In this document: positions 1 through 9,117 of the stretch, piece after piece
How positions within the stretch are numbered: the first letter of the stretch is position 1
Layout: every line of letters begins with the position of its first letter
From: an uncultured Bacteroidales bacterium
Lineage (GTDB): Bacteria > Bacteroidota > Bacteroidia > Bacteroidales > UBA932
Direction: 5' to 3'
Assembly: GCA_944326235.1 (NCBI GenBank)
Contig: CALVDH010000006.1
Coordinates: forward strand, 1-64,000
DNA length: 64,000 nt
Notes under the pieces: model-generated
Databases searched by the model: none
What the model saw: the letters and a program-made list of their open reading frames with translations, nothing else
Told to the model about the DNA's origin: nothing
Translations under genes and position numbers: made by a program

Positions 1-30
1 GAAATAATAGACTTACAAAAAGTATAGACA

Positions 31-453
31 ATGTTACAACCAAAGAAAACCAAGTTCAGAAGGCAGCAGAAAGGCCGTATGAAGGGTAATGCCCACCGCG
101 GCACCGAGCTTTCCTTCGGCTCTTTCGGCATCAAGACCCTCGAGTCGGCATGGCTCACAGGTCAGCAGATCGAGGCTGCCCGTCAGGCTGTAGTGCGTTA
201 CATGAAACGTGAAGGTAAGATTTGGATTCGCGTTTTCCCTGACAAACCTTACACAAAGAAACCGGCTGAGGTACGTATGGGTAAAGGTAAAGGTAATCCC
301 GAGGGATTCGTAGCTCCCATCACTCCCGGCCGCATGCTCATCGAAGCAGAGGGTGTGCCTTTGGAAGTCGCCAAGGAGGCTCTCCGTCTCGGAGCGCAGA
401 AGCTGCCTGTAACCACCAAGTTCGTGGTCCGCAGAGATTATGTTGAACAGTAA
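31..453 (+). CDS. rplP: Large ribosomal subunit protein uL16
   Basis: Recognised directly from the protein (140 residues, the usual bacterial length): N-terminal basic [19 protein letters not shown] and the R-x-G-KGKG region at about residues 81-90 are family signatures. L16 sits at the A-site/central protuberance of the 50S subunit and supports tRNA binding. It is the first complete gene of the window and is followed 18 bases later by rpmC, the standard S10-operon order, so rpsC should lie just upstream of base 1. Confidence 0.98.
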   Translation: MLQPKKTKFRRQQKGRMKGNAHRGTELSFGSFGIKTLESAWLTGQQIEAARQAVVRYMKREGKIWIRVFPDKPYTKKPAEVRMGKGKGNPEGFVAPITPGRMLIEAEGVPLEVAKEALRLGAQKLPVTTKFVVRRDYVEQ

Positions 454-471
454 TAAACCGGAGGAGAAGAA

Positions 472-675
472 ATGAAACCCAAGGAAATCAGAGAAATGTC
501 TATCAAGGACCTGCGCGAGCGCATCGAGACCGAGAAGGCCAACCTGGCGCAGATGAAGATCAACCATGCCGTCTCCCCCATTGAGGATACCTCAAAGATC
601 AGAAAGGCAGGAAAGGACATAGCCCGTATGCTCACCATCCTGACTGAAAAGGAAAACCAGGCTAAAGCAGAGTAA
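472..675 (+). CDS. rpmC: Large ribosomal subunit protein uL29
   Basis: A 67-residue, highly charged, helical protein with the L29 pattern ([15 protein letters not shown] at the N-terminus, then [15 protein letters not shown]). L29 binds near the polypeptide exit tunnel of the 50S subunit. The ATG is preceded by a GGAGGAG motif at 460-466, an unusually good Shine-Dalgarno sequence for this phylum. It lies between rplP and rpsQ as in most bacteria. Confidence 0.97.
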   Translation: MKPKEIREMSIKDLRERIETEKANLAQMKINHAVSPIEDTSKIRKAGKDIARMLTILTEKENQAKAE

Positions 676-680
676 CAGTT

Positions 681-935
681 ATGGAAAGAAATTTACGCAA
701 GGAAAGAATCGGGGTGGTGGTCAGCAACAAGATGGACAAGTCCATCGTAGTGGCTGTAAGAGTTAAGGAAAAACACCCTGTTTACGGCAAGTTCGTGAAC
801 AAGACCACCAAGTTCGTCGCTCATGACGAGAAGAACACATGCGACGAAGGCGATACAGTCCGCATCATGGAGACACGTCCCCTGAGCAAGACCAAACGCT
901 GGAGATTAGTAGAAATCGTAGAAAAAGTGAAGTAA
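681..935 (+). CDS. rpsQ: Small ribosomal subunit protein uS17
   Basis: An 84-residue protein with the S17 OB-fold signature: [16 protein letters not shown] at about residues 11-26 and the [14 protein letters not shown] block near residues 66-79. It binds 16S rRNA early in 30S assembly. The gene follows rpmC by five bases and precedes rplN by one base, so translation is probably coupled along the operon. Confidence 0.98.
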   Translation: MERNLRKERIGVVVSNKMDKSIVVAVRVKEKHPVYGKFVNKTTKFVAHDEKNTCDEGDTVRIMETRPLSKTKRWRLVEIVEKVK

Positions 936-936
936 A

Positions 937-1302
937 ATGATACAACAGGAATCACGTTTAATGGTAGCTGACAACAGCGGTGCGAAAGAGGTGCTCTGTA
1001 TCCGTGTTCTCGGAGGTACCCGCCGCCGTTATGCCAGCGTCGGCGACAAGATCGTAGTCGCTGTCAAGAGCGCTATCCCCGGCGGTGACGCCAAGAAGGG
1101 ATCGGTATCCAAGGCCGTTGTAGTGCGCACCAAGAAAGAGATCCGTCGTGCCGACGGCTCGTACATCCGTTTTGACGACAATGCCTGCGTGCTTTTGAAC
1201 AACCAGGGTGAGGTCCGCGGAACACGTATCTTCGGCCCCGTTGCCCGTGAGCTGCGCGACAACTACATGAAGATTGTCTCTCTTGCACCCGAGGTACTTT
1301 AA
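937..1302 (+). CDS. rplN: Large ribosomal subunit protein uL14
   Basis: A 121-residue protein with the classic L14 start ([19 protein letters not shown]) and the C-terminal [19 protein letters not shown] block. L14 lies on the 50S subunit interface and contacts L19 and 16S rRNA in the 70S. Length and sequence are standard, and the gene begins one base after the rpsQ stop. Confidence 0.98.
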   Translation: MIQQESRLMVADNSGAKEVLCIRVLGGTRRRYASVGDKIVVAVKSAIPGGDAKKGSVSKAVVVRTKKEIRRADGSYIRFDDNACVLLNNQGEVRGTRIFGPVARELRDNYMKIVSLAPEVL

Positions 1303-1320
1303 TATATAGGAGGCACAGAC

Positions 1321-1644
1321 ATGAACAAGAAATTGCATATCAAGAAAGGAGACATGGTCTACGTGAACGCCGGCAATGACAAGGGCAAGACCGGAAAGGT
1401 TCTCGAGATCATCACCAAGAAGGACCGCGCCATCGTAGAGGGTGTGAACATGGTGAGCAAGCACACCAAGCCCAACGCAAAGCATCCTCAGGGCGGTATT
1501 ATCAAACAGGAAGCCGGAATTCATATTTCCAACCTCCAGGTAGTGGATCCCGCCAAGGGAGGTCCCACCAGGATCGGCCGCCGCATGGGCGAGAATGGAA
1601 AGTTGGTCCGTTACGCTAAAAAATCAGGAGAGGAGATCAAATAA
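1321..1644 (+). CDS. rplX: Large ribosomal subunit protein uL24
   Basis: A 107-residue protein whose KOW motif is visible at about residues 9-35 ([19 protein letters not shown]), followed by the L24 middle block [13 protein letters not shown]. It starts 50S assembly and lies at the tunnel exit. A perfect AGGAGG at 1308-1313 stands seven bases before the ATG. The last base of its stop codon is the first base of the next start codon, so it is tightly coupled to rplE. Confidence 0.98.
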   Translation: MNKKLHIKKGDMVYVNAGNDKGKTGKVLEIITKKDRAIVEGVNMVSKHTKPNAKHPQGGIIKQEAGIHISNLQVVDPAKGGPTRIGRRMGENGKLVRYAKKSGEEIK

Positions 1645-2249
1645 TGGCAAAGAAAAAAGTAGAAGAGACCAAGCAGGAACAGCACGTGAGCTTGGCAGGA
1701 TACGTTCCTAATCTTCAGAAGAAATACAAAGAGGAAATCGTGGCCAAGCTCCAGAAGGAGTTCGGTTTCGCAACTGTAATGCAGGTGCCCAAGCTGGTGA
1801 AGATCACCCTCAACCAGGGTATCGGCGACGCTACCGGAGACAAGAAGCTCGTGGAGGTCGCTCAGCAGGAGCTCACCGCCATCGCAGGACAGAAGGCCGT
1901 GACCACTTATTCCAGAAAGGATATCTCCAACTTCAAGCTCCGTCGCGGCACCGCCATCGGAGTGAAGGTTACCCTCAGGGGCGCCCGCATGTATGAGTTC
2001 CTCGAGAGGCTCATCGCAGTATCCCTGCCCCGTATCCGTGACTTCAACGGTATCAACGAGAAGTTCGACGGCCGCGGTAACTACACCCTCGGTATCAAGG
2101 AGCAGATCATCTTCCCCGAGATCGACATCGACAAGATCACCAAGATCTTCGGCCTCGAGATTACCTTTGTAACCTCCACAGAGAAGGATGAGGAGGCTCA
2201 TGCACTTCTCCGTGAGTTCGGACTGCCTTTTAAGAACAAAAAATCGTAA
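1644..2249 (+). CDS. rplE: Large ribosomal subunit protein uL5, with N-terminal extension
   Basis: Recognised by the L5 blocks [35 protein letters not shown] and the C-terminal [14 protein letters not shown]5 binds 5S rRNA in the central protuberance. At 201 residues it is about 20 longer than the usual 178-185; the excess is a Lys/Glu/Gln-rich N-terminal stretch (residues 1-18). The start at 1644 overlaps the rplX stop by one base. A later start was considered, but the first in-frame ATG downstream lies within conserved sequence, so the extension appears real. Confidence 0.96.
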   Translation: MAKKKVEETKQEQHVSLAGYVPNLQKKYKEEIVAKLQKEFGFATVMQVPKLVKITLNQGIGDATGDKKLVEVAQQELTAIAGQKAVTTYSRKDISNFKLRRGTAIGVKVTLRGARMYEFLERLIAVSLPRIRDFNGINEKFDGRGNYTLGIKEQIIFPEIDIDKITKIFGLEITFVTSTEKDEEAHALLREFGLPFKNKKS

Positions 2250-2258
2250 TTAGAAGAT

Positions 2259-2528
2259 ATGGCAAAAGAATCAATGAAGGCTCGCGAAGTGAAACGTGCG
2301 AGATTGTGCGCTAAATACGCAGAAAAACGTAAAGCTCTCAAGGAAGCCGGCGACTGGGCCGCTCTCGACAGACTCCCCAAGAACTCGAGTCCCTGCCGTC
2401 AGCACAACCGTTGCTCCATCACCGGACGTCCCAAAGGCTACATGCGTGTTTTCGGCATCAGCCGTATTCAGTTCCGCGAGATGGCCAGCAAGGGTCTTAT
2501 CCCCGGCGTTCGCAAGGCATCCTGGTAA
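2259..2528 (+). CDS. rpsN: Small ribosomal subunit protein uS14, zinc-free form
   Basis: An 89-residue protein, the length of the long zinc-independent S14 class rather than the about 61-residue zinc form. It ends in the family block [19 protein letters not shown] and KASW. The two CxxC pairs of the zinc form are absent; Cys residues at about 17, 46 and 52 are not spaced as ligands. S14 binds the 30S head. It lies between rplE and rpsH, as in other spc operons. Confidence 0.97.
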   Translation: MAKESMKAREVKRARLCAKYAEKRKALKEAGDWAALDRLPKNSSPCRQHNRCSITGRPKGYMRVFGISRIQFREMASKGLIPGVRKASW

Positions 2529-2567
2529 GAGAATACATTTAACTTAATTTATAAACCATTGGATATC

Positions 2568-2584
2568 GGGCGCTGAAAAGCGTC
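2568..2584 (+). promoter_or_regulatory. Small GAAA-capped hairpin in the rpsN-rpsH spacer
   Basis: The 81-base gap between rpsN and rpsH is the longest inside this ribosomal block and holds a six-pair stem closed by a GAAA tetraloop (GGCGCT, GAAA, AGCGTC), about 25 bases before the rpsH start. GNRA-capped stems are common in RNA control elements, and S8 is the known autoregulator of the spc operon in Escherichia coli. Linking the hairpin to S8 is inference only. Confidence 0.3.
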
Positions 2585-2609
2585 GAACCACTAAAACAAA
2601 ACAAACAAA

Positions 2610-3005
2610 ATGACTGATCCAATAGCAGATTACCTGACGAGAGTCAGAAACGCGTATCTCGCAAAGCACAAGATCGTTGAGATTCCCGCGTCCAAGATGA
2701 AGATGGAGATCACCCGCATCCTCCATGAGAAGGGATACATCCTCAGCTACAAGCTGGTCGAGGGTACTCCCTACAACACCATCAAGATAGCCCTGAAGTA
2801 TCACCCTACGACAAAGCAGGCGGCTGTCAAGAAGATTCAGAGAGTTTCCAGCCCCGGTCTGAGAAAGTACGTAGGCGTAGAGGATATGCCCCGCGTGCTC
2901 AACGGCATGGGTATCGCCATTCTCTCTACTTCGAAGGGAATCATCACCGACAAGGAAGCCAAGGATATGAACGTCGGCGGCGAGGTGCTCTGTTATGTTT
3001 ATTAA
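2610..3005 (+). CDS. rpsH: Small ribosomal subunit protein uS8
   Basis: A 131-residue protein of standard length starting MTDPIADYLTRVRNA and ending with the S8 C-terminal signature (GIAILSTSKGIITDKEA, then GGEVLCYVY). S8 binds helix 21 of 16S rRNA and in some bacteria represses its own operon. It is preceded by an 81-base spacer containing a small hairpin, and followed 21 bases later by rplF. Confidence 0.98.
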   Translation: MTDPIADYLTRVRNAYLAKHKIVEIPASKMKMEITRILHEKGYILSYKLVEGTPYNTIKIALKYHPTTKQAAVKKIQRVSSPGLRKYVGVEDMPRVLNGMGIAILSTSKGIITDKEAKDMNVGGEVLCYVY

Positions 3006-3026
3006 TGTTAAAAAAGTAAGATTACA

Positions 3027-3587
3027 ATGTCAAGAATTGGAAAATTGCCTGTACACCTGCCGCAGGGCGTGACCGCAACGGTCGGCGCCGACAATGTGGT
3101 ACTGGTTAAAGGACCGCTCGGACAACTGAGTCAGAAGGTTGATCCTGACATCAAAGTATCCGTTGAAGGGAATACTATTACGGTAACACGTCCCACGGAC
3201 CAGCCCCGTCACCGTTCCCTGCACGGACTCTACCGCGCACTCATCAACAACATGGTTACCGGTGTCTCCACCGGCTTCACCATCAAGCAGGAACTCATCG
3301 GTGTCGGTTACCGCGTGGAGGTAAAGGGCCAGATCCTGGAGCTCGCTCTCGGATACTCCCACGACATCCACTTCATGCTCCCCTCGGAGATCAAGGCCGA
3401 GGCTGAGCCTGTAAAGAAGGGACAGAACCCTGTTCTTGTTCTCAAGAGCTGCGACAAGCAGCTGCTCGGCCAGGTAGCCGCCAAGATCCGCTCTATGCGC
3501 GCTCCCGAGCCTTACAAGGGTAAAGGTATCAAGTTCGTAGGCGAACAGCTCCGCCGCAAGGCCGGTAAGTCCGCAGGCGCTAAATAA
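3027..3587 (+). CDS. rplF: Large ribosomal subunit protein uL6
   Basis: A 186-residue protein with the two repeated L6 domains: MSRIGKLPVHLPQGV at the start and, in the second domain, RAPEPYKGKGIKFVGEQLRRKAGKSAG. L6 lies near the sarcin-ricin loop of the 50S subunit. It is slightly longer than the roughly 177-residue E. coli protein, mainly in the second domain. Gene order rpsH-rplF-rplR is standard. Confidence 0.98.
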   Translation: MSRIGKLPVHLPQGVTATVGADNVVLVKGPLGQLSQKVDPDIKVSVEGNTITVTRPTDQPRHRSLHGLYRALINNMVTGVSTGFTIKQELIGVGYRVEVKGQILELALGYSHDIHFMLPSEIKAEAEPVKKGQNPVLVLKSCDKQLLGQVAAKIRSMRAPEPYKGKGIKFVGEQLRRKAGKSAGAK

Positions 3588-3603
3588 TTAGGAGGATAGG
3601 AAT

Positions 3604-3966
3604 ATGGCAATGACTAAAATACAGAGAAGACAGAGAATACGCTACCGCATCCGCAAGGTCGTAAACGGTACTCCCGAGAGACCCAGGATGTCTGTATTCA
3701 GAAGCAACAAGCAGATCTACGTACAGGTGATCGACGACACCAAGGGCATCACCCTCGTGTCCGCAGGCTCCACCGACAAGTCTCTTGCAGAGGCTGTAAA
3801 GGGCAAGACCGCTACTGAGGTGGCTGCTCTGGTCGGCAAGCTCATCGCCGAGCGTGCTGTAGAGAAGGGTATCTCCACCGTCTCTTTCGACCGCGGAGGC
3901 TACCTCTATCACGGAAGAGTTAAAAGTTTGGCAGACGCAGCCCGCGAGGGCGGTCTTAAATTCTAA
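3604..3966 (+). CDS. rplR: Large ribosomal subunit protein uL18
   Basis: A 120-residue protein with the basic N-terminus [20 protein letters not shown] and the conserved tail [27 protein letters not shown]18 carries 5S rRNA into the 50S subunit together with L5. A perfect AGGAGG at 3590-3595 lies eight bases upstream of the ATG. A start two codons later (the second Met) is possible. Confidence 0.98.
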   Translation: MAMTKIQRRQRIRYRIRKVVNGTPERPRMSVFRSNKQIYVQVIDDTKGITLVSAGSTDKSLAEAVKGKTATEVAALVGKLIAERAVEKGISTVSFDRGGYLYHGRVKSLADAAREGGLKF

Positions 3967-3972
3967 GAGACT

Positions 3973-4491
3973 ATGGCAGATATCAATGTAAAGAAAGTGA
4001 AAACCACCGATCTGGAGCTTAAGGACAGATTGGTAGCAGTACAGAGGGTTACCAAGGTAACCAAGGGCGGCCGCCACTTCAGTTTCGCTGCAATCGTAGT
4101 AGTAGGCGATGAGAAGGGTGTCGTAGGTTATGGTCTCGGAAAGGCCAACGAAGTCACCACAGCTATATCCAAGGGTATAGAGGACGCCAAGAAGAATCTC
4201 GTCAAGGTGCCTCTGAACAAGAGAACCATTCCTCACGAGCAGGAGGCCAAGTTCGGCGGAGCAAGGGTATTCATGAAGCCCGCCGCTCCCGGTACCGGAG
4301 TGAAGGCCGGAGGTGCGATGCGTGCCGTGTTCGAGTCTGTAGGTGTTCAGGACGTGCTGGCTAAGTCCAAGGGCTCGTCCAACCCTCACAACCTCGTCAA
4401 GGCTACTATCGCTGCCCTCGTCGAGCTCCGTGACGCCTACACCGTAGCCGGTGTGCGCGGTATTCCCATGCAAAGAGTATTTAAAGGATAA
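3973..4491 (+). CDS. rpsE: Small ribosomal subunit protein uS5
   Basis: A 172-residue protein with the S5 double-stranded RNA-binding block ([19 protein letters not shown], then [17 protein letters not shown]) and the C-terminal domain ([19 protein letters not shown]). S5 shapes decoding fidelity and the mRNA entry channel of the 30S subunit. It starts six bases after rplR and is of standard length. Confidence 0.98.
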   Translation: MADINVKKVKTTDLELKDRLVAVQRVTKVTKGGRHFSFAAIVVVGDEKGVVGYGLGKANEVTTAISKGIEDAKKNLVKVPLNKRTIPHEQEAKFGGARVFMKPAAPGTGVKAGGAMRAVFESVGVQDVLAKSKGSSNPHNLVKATIAALVELRDAYTVAGVRGIPMQRVFKG

Positions 4492-4503
4492 GGAGGACGC
4501 AAG

Positions 4504-4686
4504 ATGGCAAAAGTTAAAGTTACTCAGATTAAGAGCAAGAACGGTTCAACCCAGAGACAGAGAGCCAATCTCGCATCCCTCGGACTGCGCCGTATGCACC
4601 AGTCAGTGGAGATAGAACTTACCCCTGTGACCAACGGTATGATCCAGAAAGTTCTACATCTTGTAAAAGTTGAGGAAATAAACTAA
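4504..4686 (+). CDS. rpmD: Large ribosomal subunit protein uL30
   Basis: A 60-residue protein with the short bacterial L30 pattern: KVKVTQIKS at the start, TQRQRANLASLGLRRMHQSV in the middle. It binds 23S rRNA. A perfect AGGAGG (4491-4496) lies seven bases before the ATG and overlaps the rpsE stop region. It is flanked by rpsE and rplO, as expected. Confidence 0.97.
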   Translation: MAKVKVTQIKSKNGSTQRQRANLASLGLRRMHQSVEIELTPVTNGMIQKVLHLVKVEEIN

Positions 4687-4702
4687 ATCAAGCTAAAAAG
4701 AG

Positions 4703-5149
4703 ATGAAACTACATAATTTAAAACCTGCAGAAGGTTCCACCAAGAGAGTAAAGCGGGTTGGCAGAGGTGAGGGCTCCGGACACGGCGGACAGTCAACCCG
4801 TGGTATGAACGGTGCCAAATCCCGTTCCGGTTACCGTCACAAGATCGGATTCGAGGGCGGCCAGATGCCTATCCAGAGACGCCTGCCCAAGTTCGGCTTC
4901 AAGAACCCCACCAGAGTGGAGTATAAGGCAGTGAACCTCTCGATGCTTCAGTCTCTCAGTGAGAAGAGGAACATTACCGTTATAGATTTCGATACACTCG
5001 TATCGGCCGGTCTTGTATCCAAGAACGACAAGGTGAAGATTCTCGGCAACGGAGAACTGACAGTTAAGCTGGAAGTGACCGCCGATGCATTCTCCAAGTC
5101 AGCCAAGGAGAAGATCGAGGCTCTTGAGGGAAAGGCCATAGTACTTTAA
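4703..5149 (+). CDS. rplO: Large ribosomal subunit protein uL15
   Basis: A 148-residue protein starting MKLHNLKPAEGSTKRVKR, followed by the Gly/Arg-rich RGEGSGHGGQSTRGMNGAKS segment and FEGGQMPIQRRLPKFGF, all L15 hallmarks. L15 is a late-assembly 50S protein. It precedes secY by 15 bases, the usual spc-operon junction between ribosome and translocon genes. Confidence 0.98.
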   Translation: MKLHNLKPAEGSTKRVKRVGRGEGSGHGGQSTRGMNGAKSRSGYRHKIGFEGGQMPIQRRLPKFGFKNPTRVEYKAVNLSMLQSLSEKRNITVIDFDTLVSAGLVSKNDKVKILGNGELTVKLEVTADAFSKSAKEKIEALEGKAIVL

Positions 5150-5164
5150 AAACAATAGCGGCCG

Positions 5165-6484
5165 ATGAAAAGATTTTTTCAAACAATCAAGAATATCTTC
5201 AAGATTGAGGAGCTTAGGAAGAGGTTGGGATACACCTTCCTCCTCCTGCTCGTTTATCGTCTGGGCAGTTTCGTGGTAGTGCCTGGTATAGATCCGACCA
5301 TGCTTCAGAACCTCGAGGCCCAGGCCTCGACAGGTCTCCTCAGTCTGTTGGATATGTTCTCCGGCGGCGCTTTCGGCAACGCTTCCATCTTCGCGCTGGG
5401 AGTGATGCCGTATATCTCCGCGTCCATCGTCATCCAGCTTCTGGGTGTGATGGTCCCCTATTTCCAGAAGATGCAGAGAGAAGGGGAAAGCGGACGTAGA
5501 AAAATGAACCAGTGGACACGCTACCTGACAATTGTAATCCTTCTGCTTCAAGGACCTGCGTACATTACCAACCTTCACGCACAATTGCCTCCGGAAGCGT
5601 TCTTAGTACAGGGTTTCGGATTCAACATTTTCGCAACCATCGTGCTGATGGCGGGAACGATGTTCGTGATGTGGCTGGGCGAGCGCATTACCGACAGGGG
5701 TATCGGCAACGGTATCTCCCTTATCATTATGGTCGGTATTATCGCACGTCTGCCGTTCGCGCTCTTCGCTGAAGCCGCGCAGAGATTCAGCCAGACCAAT
5801 GGAGGTCCTCTTATGTTCCTCATTGAGATCGTGATTCTCTTCCTTGTCTTCATCGCCACCATCGCCCTCGTGCAGGGACAGCGCAAAGTGCCTGTACAGT
5901 ATGCGAAGAGAGTTGTCGGAAACCGTCAGTACGGTGGAGTCCGTCAGTATATACCTCTGAAAATAAACGCGGCCGGCGTAATGCCGATTATTTTCGCACA
6001 GGCCCTGATGATGTTCCCGCTCCTGCTCTCGCGTTTCGACGCCTCGCAGGGACTCGCGGCTACACTTAGCGACTATACCGGATTCTGGTATAATTTCATC
6101 TTCGCGTTCCTCGTGATAGTGTTCACTTACTTCTACACCGCGGTAACCGTGAACCCGAACATGATGGCTGAGGAGATGAAGAAGAACGGCGGTTTTATTC
6201 CCGGAGTGAAGCCCGGAAAGAAGACCGTCGACTACCTCGATGCAATCATGTCGCGTATCACCCTGCCCGGATCATTCTTCCTGGCTATCGTGGCGATACT
6301 TCCGGCATTTGCGATGATGTTCGGGATAAACAACCAGTTCTCCCAGTTCTACGGAGGAACCTCGTTGCTTATCCTTGTAGGCGTAGTGCTCGACACACTG
6401 CAGCAGATCGAGTCGCATCTGCTCATGCGTCACTACGACGGTTTGATGAAGACCGGACGTCTTAAAGGCCGTTCGGGAATGTAA
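5165..6484 (+). CDS. secY: Protein translocase channel subunit SecY
   Basis: A 439-residue polytopic membrane protein with about ten hydrophobic helices, the first near residues 21-40. SecY blocks are visible: GIMPYISASI-type sequence (here GVMPYISASIVIQLL), the RGIGNGISLII segment near residue 180 and the cytoplasmic loops around KVPVQYAKR and NPNMMAEEMKKNGGFIPG. It forms the channel through which most envelope proteins leave the cytoplasm. Co-transcription with ribosomal proteins is the rule in bacteria. Confidence 0.98.
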   Translation: MKRFFQTIKNIFKIEELRKRLGYTFLLLLVYRLGSFVVVPGIDPTMLQNLEAQASTGLLSLLDMFSGGAFGNASIFALGVMPYISASIVIQLLGVMVPYFQKMQREGESGRRKMNQWTRYLTIVILLLQGPAYITNLHAQLPPEAFLVQGFGFNIFATIVLMAGTMFVMWLGERITDRGIGNGISLIIMVGIIARLPFALFAEAAQRFSQTNGGPLMFLIEIVILFLVFIATIALVQGQRKVPVQYAKRVVGNRQYGGVRQYIPLKINAAGVMPIIFAQALMMFPLLLSRFDASQGLAATLSDYTGFWYNFIFAFLVIVFTYFYTAVTVNPNMMAEEMKKNGGFIPGVKPGKKTVDYLDAIMSRITLPGSFFLAIVAILPAFAMMFGINNQFSQFYGGTSLLILVGVVLDTLQQIESHLLMRHYDGLMKTGRLKGRSGM

Positions 6485-6505
6485 TTCTCAAAAAGTTCTT
6501 TGAGT

Positions 6506-7279
6506 ATGATAAGAATAAAATCCGAAGAAGAAATCGAGATTCTCAGAGAGAATGCGATCCTCGTCTCCAAGACGTTGGCGGAAGTCGGCAAGCACGTTGC
6601 TCCCGGTGTCACCACCATGCAGCTTGACAAGATCGCCGAGACTTTCATCCGTGACAACGGCGCGGAGCCGGGCTTCTTGGGATACGGCGGCTTCCCCTAT
6701 ACGCTCTGTCTGTCCGTCAACGATGTCGTGGTCCACGGTTTTCCGTCGGACTACAAGCTCCGCGAGGGCGACATAGTGTCCGTCGACTGTGGAACTATAT
6801 ACAAGGGCTACTACGGTGACTCCGCGTACACCTTCCCTGTCGGGGAGGTGGACGAGGAGACCGCAACTCTCCTGAGAGTCACCAAGGAATCCCTGTATCG
6901 CGGCATAGAGAAGGCAGTCGCGGGCAACAGGATAGGGGACATCGGCCATGCCATCCAGTCATATACCGAGAGTTTCGGTTTCTCGGTGGTCCGCGAGATG
7001 GTGGGACACGGAATCGGCAAGGACATGCACGAGCATCCCGAGGTTCCGAACTACGGCAAGGCGGGCACCGGCAAGAAGCTGGTGAAGGGTATGACTATCT
7101 GCATCGAGCCGATGATCAACGCCGGAGGCAAAGCGATTTACCTCCACGAGAACGGATGGGCTGTCAGCACCTGTGACAAGAAGAAGTCAGCCCACTTCGA
7201 GCTCACGGTCGCCGTCGGGGACGAGAAAGCCGATATTCTGTCTACTTTTGACTTTATAGAAGGTAAGAGACAATATTAA
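6506..7279 (+). CDS. map: Type I methionyl aminopeptidase
   Basis: A 257-residue protein that removes the initiator Met from nascent chains. The five metal ligands of the pita-bread fold can be placed: Asp pair in [17 protein letters not shown], His in [14 protein letters not shown], Glu in [10 protein letters not shown] and Glu in AHFELTVAV. An in-frame TTG lies two codons upstream, but the ATG at 6506 gives the usual [10 protein letters not shown] start. It lies between secY and infA, a common arrangement in Gram-positive bacteria and Bacteroidota. Confidence 0.97.
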   Translation: MIRIKSEEEIEILRENAILVSKTLAEVGKHVAPGVTTMQLDKIAETFIRDNGAEPGFLGYGGFPYTLCLSVNDVVVHGFPSDYKLREGDIVSVDCGTIYKGYYGDSAYTFPVGEVDEETATLLRVTKESLYRGIEKAVAGNRIGDIGHAIQSYTESFGFSVVREMVGHGIGKDMHEHPEVPNYGKAGTGKKLVKGMTICIEPMINAGGKAIYLHENGWAVSTCDKKKSAHFELTVAVGDEKADILSTFDFIEGKRQY

Positions 7280-7299
7280 GTTGTAAGAGACAAGTACTT

Positions 7300-7518
7300 A
7301 TGCCCAAACAAGCTGCTATAGAAAAGGATGGAACTATAATCGAGGCCCTCTCCAACGCCATGTTCCGCGTGGAGCTGGACAACGGCCATGTAATTATAGC
7401 CCACATCTCCGGCAAGATGCGCATGCACTATATCCGTATCCTGCCCGGCGACAAGGTCAGAGTAGAGATGTCCCCTTATGATTTATCAAAAGGAAGAATT
7501 TCTTTCAGGTACAAATAA
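7300..7518 (+). CDS. infA: Translation initiation factor IF-1
   Basis: A 72-residue S1/OB-fold protein with the invariant IF-1 blocks: [34 protein letters not shown] and the terminal [15 protein letters not shown]. It occupies the 30S A site during initiation. It lies between map and rpmJ, its normal place in this operon type. Confidence 0.98.
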   Translation: MPKQAAIEKDGTIIEALSNAMFRVELDNGHVIIAHISGKMRMHYIRILPGDKVRVEMSPYDLSKGRISFRYK

Positions 7519-7530
7519 AAATTTACGACA

Positions 7531-7647
7531 ATGAAAGTTAAAGCATCCATCAAGAAGCGCAGCGAGGATTGCAAAATAGTAAAGCGCAAAGGCCGCCTTT
7601 ATGTCATCTGCAAAAAGAATCCTAAGTTCAAGATGCGCCAGGGATAA
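7531..7647 (+). CDS. rpmJ: Large ribosomal subunit protein bL36, partial loss of zinc ligands
   Basis: A 38-residue gene between infA and rpsM. The protein starts [10 protein letters not shown] and ends MRQG, matching L36 over its full length. The zinc ribbon of classical L36 uses Cys11, Cys14, Cys27 and His33; here these positions are Ser11, Cys14, Cys27 and Phe33, so a normal four-ligand zinc site cannot form. Zinc-free L36 variants are known in bacteria; this one looks like an intermediate. Confidence 0.96.
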   Translation: MKVKASIKKRSEDCKIVKRKGRLYVICKKNPKFKMRQG

Positions 7648-7682
7648 TTAAATGTGTAAAACAAATAAAAAAGTAATATAGT

Positions 7683-8060
7683 ATGGCACGTATAGCCGGT
7701 GTAGATTTACCTAAAAACAAAAGAGGAGAGATAGGTCTTACCTATATCTACGGTATCGGCCGTAGTTCCGCCCGTAAGATCCTCACCGATTGCGGTATCG
7801 ACTTCGACACCAAGGTGAGCGACTGGAACGACGACCAGATCGCAGCGATCAGGTCCACTATCGCTGAGCACTACAAGATCGAGGGTGAACTTCGTTCATC
7901 CGTTCAGATGAACATCAAGCGTCTGATGGATATCGGATGCTACAGAGGAATCCGTCACCGTATCGGACTCCCCGTACGCGGACAGAGCACCAAGAACAAT
8001 GCCCGTACACGTAAGGGTAAGAAGAAGACGGTGGCCAACAAGAAAAAAGCAACTAAGTAA
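7683..8060 (+). CDS. rpsM: Small ribosomal subunit protein uS13
   Basis: A 125-residue protein with the N-terminal [19 protein letters not shown], the helix-hairpin-helix region [12 protein letters not shown] and the basic tail [19 protein letters not shown]. It lies in the 30S head and contacts the P-site tRNA and L5. It is the first gene of the alpha-operon part, in standard order with rpsK, rpsD, rpoA and rplQ. Confidence 0.98.
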   Translation: MARIAGVDLPKNKRGEIGLTYIYGIGRSSARKILTDCGIDFDTKVSDWNDDQIAAIRSTIAEHYKIEGELRSSVQMNIKRLMDIGCYRGIRHRIGLPVRGQSTKNNARTRKGKKKTVANKKKATK

Positions 8061-8073
8061 CAAGTAACTGAAT

Positions 8074-8466
8074 ATGGCAAAGAAATCTGGAACAACCAAT
8101 AAGAAGAGAGTCGTAAAGGTTGACGCCTACGGCGAGGCACATATCTCCTCGACTTTCAACAATGTGATCGTAACCATGACCAACAGTATGGGTCAGGTTA
8201 TCAGTTGGTCTTCGGCCGGCAAGATGGGATTCCGCGGTTCCAAGAAGAACACCCCCTATGCCGCGCAGGTAGCAGCAGCTGACGCCGCAAAGGTTGCTTA
8301 TGACTTGGGTTTACGCAAGATCAAGGCATATGTCAAAGGTCCCGGCGCGGGCCGCGAGTCTGCGATCCGCACCATCCATGGAACCGGTATTGAAGTTACC
8401 GAGATTGTCGACGTGACACCGCTTCCTCACAATGGATGCCGTCCCAAAGGACGCCGTAAAGTATAA
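8074..8466 (+). CDS. rpsK: Small ribosomal subunit protein uS11
   Basis: A 130-residue protein with the S11 core ([33 protein letters not shown]) and the invariant end [15 protein letters not shown]. It lies on the 30S platform near the mRNA exit. The gene follows rpsM by 13 bases. Confidence 0.98.
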   Translation: MAKKSGTTNKKRVVKVDAYGEAHISSTFNNVIVTMTNSMGQVISWSSAGKMGFRGSKKNTPYAAQVAAADAAKVAYDLGLRKIKAYVKGPGAGRESAIRTIHGTGIEVTEIVDVTPLPHNGCRPKGRRKV

Positions 8467-8503
8467 TTTGGTATAGAACAAAGAAGATTAAAAGTTTAGA
8501 ATT

Positions 8504-9106
8504 ATGGCAAGATATACAGGACCTACCACAAAGATAGCCCGCAAGTTCGGTGAACCGATCTACGGTCCGGATAAGTATTTCGAGAAGAAAAACTATCCTC
8601 CCGGACAGCACGGAATGGCCAAGAAACGCAAGAAAATCTCCGAGTACGGAAACCAGCTCAAGGAGAAACAGAAGGTTAAATATACCTACGGTGTTCTCGA
8701 AAGACAGTTCCGTAACACATACGCCAAGGCCCGCAGGATGCAGGGACGTACAGGTGAGAACCTCCTGATGCTTCTCGAGTCCCGTCTGGACAACATCGTA
8801 TACCGCATGGGTATCGCTCCCACACGTGCTGCCGCACGCCAGCTCGTGTCGCACTGCCACATCGTCCTCAACGGCGAGGTGTGCAACGTGCCCTCCACTA
8901 TCGTTAAGCCCGGTGCTGTCGTAGGTGTGCGCGAGAGGTCCAAGAGCCTCGAGGTCATCCAGAACAGCGTGGCCGATACCTGCAAGTACGCATGGATCGA
9001 GTGGAACCGCGCCGACCTTTCCGGCAAGTTCCTCAATCTCCCCGAGAGAACTGAGATACCTGAGAATATCAACGAGCAGCTGATCGTCGAACTGTACTCT
9101 AAATAA
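8504..9106 (+). CDS. rpsD: Small ribosomal subunit protein uS4
   Basis: A 200-residue protein. The S4 RNA-binding domain is visible at about residues 91-155 ([27 protein letters not shown]). The N-terminal zinc-binding Cys cluster of some S4 proteins is missing, which is normal for the C-minus class. S4 nucleates 30S assembly and in E. coli represses the alpha operon. Confidence 0.98.
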   Translation: MARYTGPTTKIARKFGEPIYGPDKYFEKKNYPPGQHGMAKKRKKISEYGNQLKEKQKVKYTYGVLERQFRNTYAKARRMQGRTGENLLMLLESRLDNIVYRMGIAPTRAAARQLVSHCHIVLNGEVCNVPSTIVKPGAVVGVRERSKSLEVIQNSVADTCKYAWIEWNRADLSGKFLNLPERTEIPENINEQLIVELYSK

Positions 9107-9117
9107 TAAATGACGTC

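Noticed and set aside
1..30. Tail of rpsC at the window edge.
   Set aside because: Gene order predicts it, but the bases present are too few to fix a frame or stop, so it is not listed as a feature.
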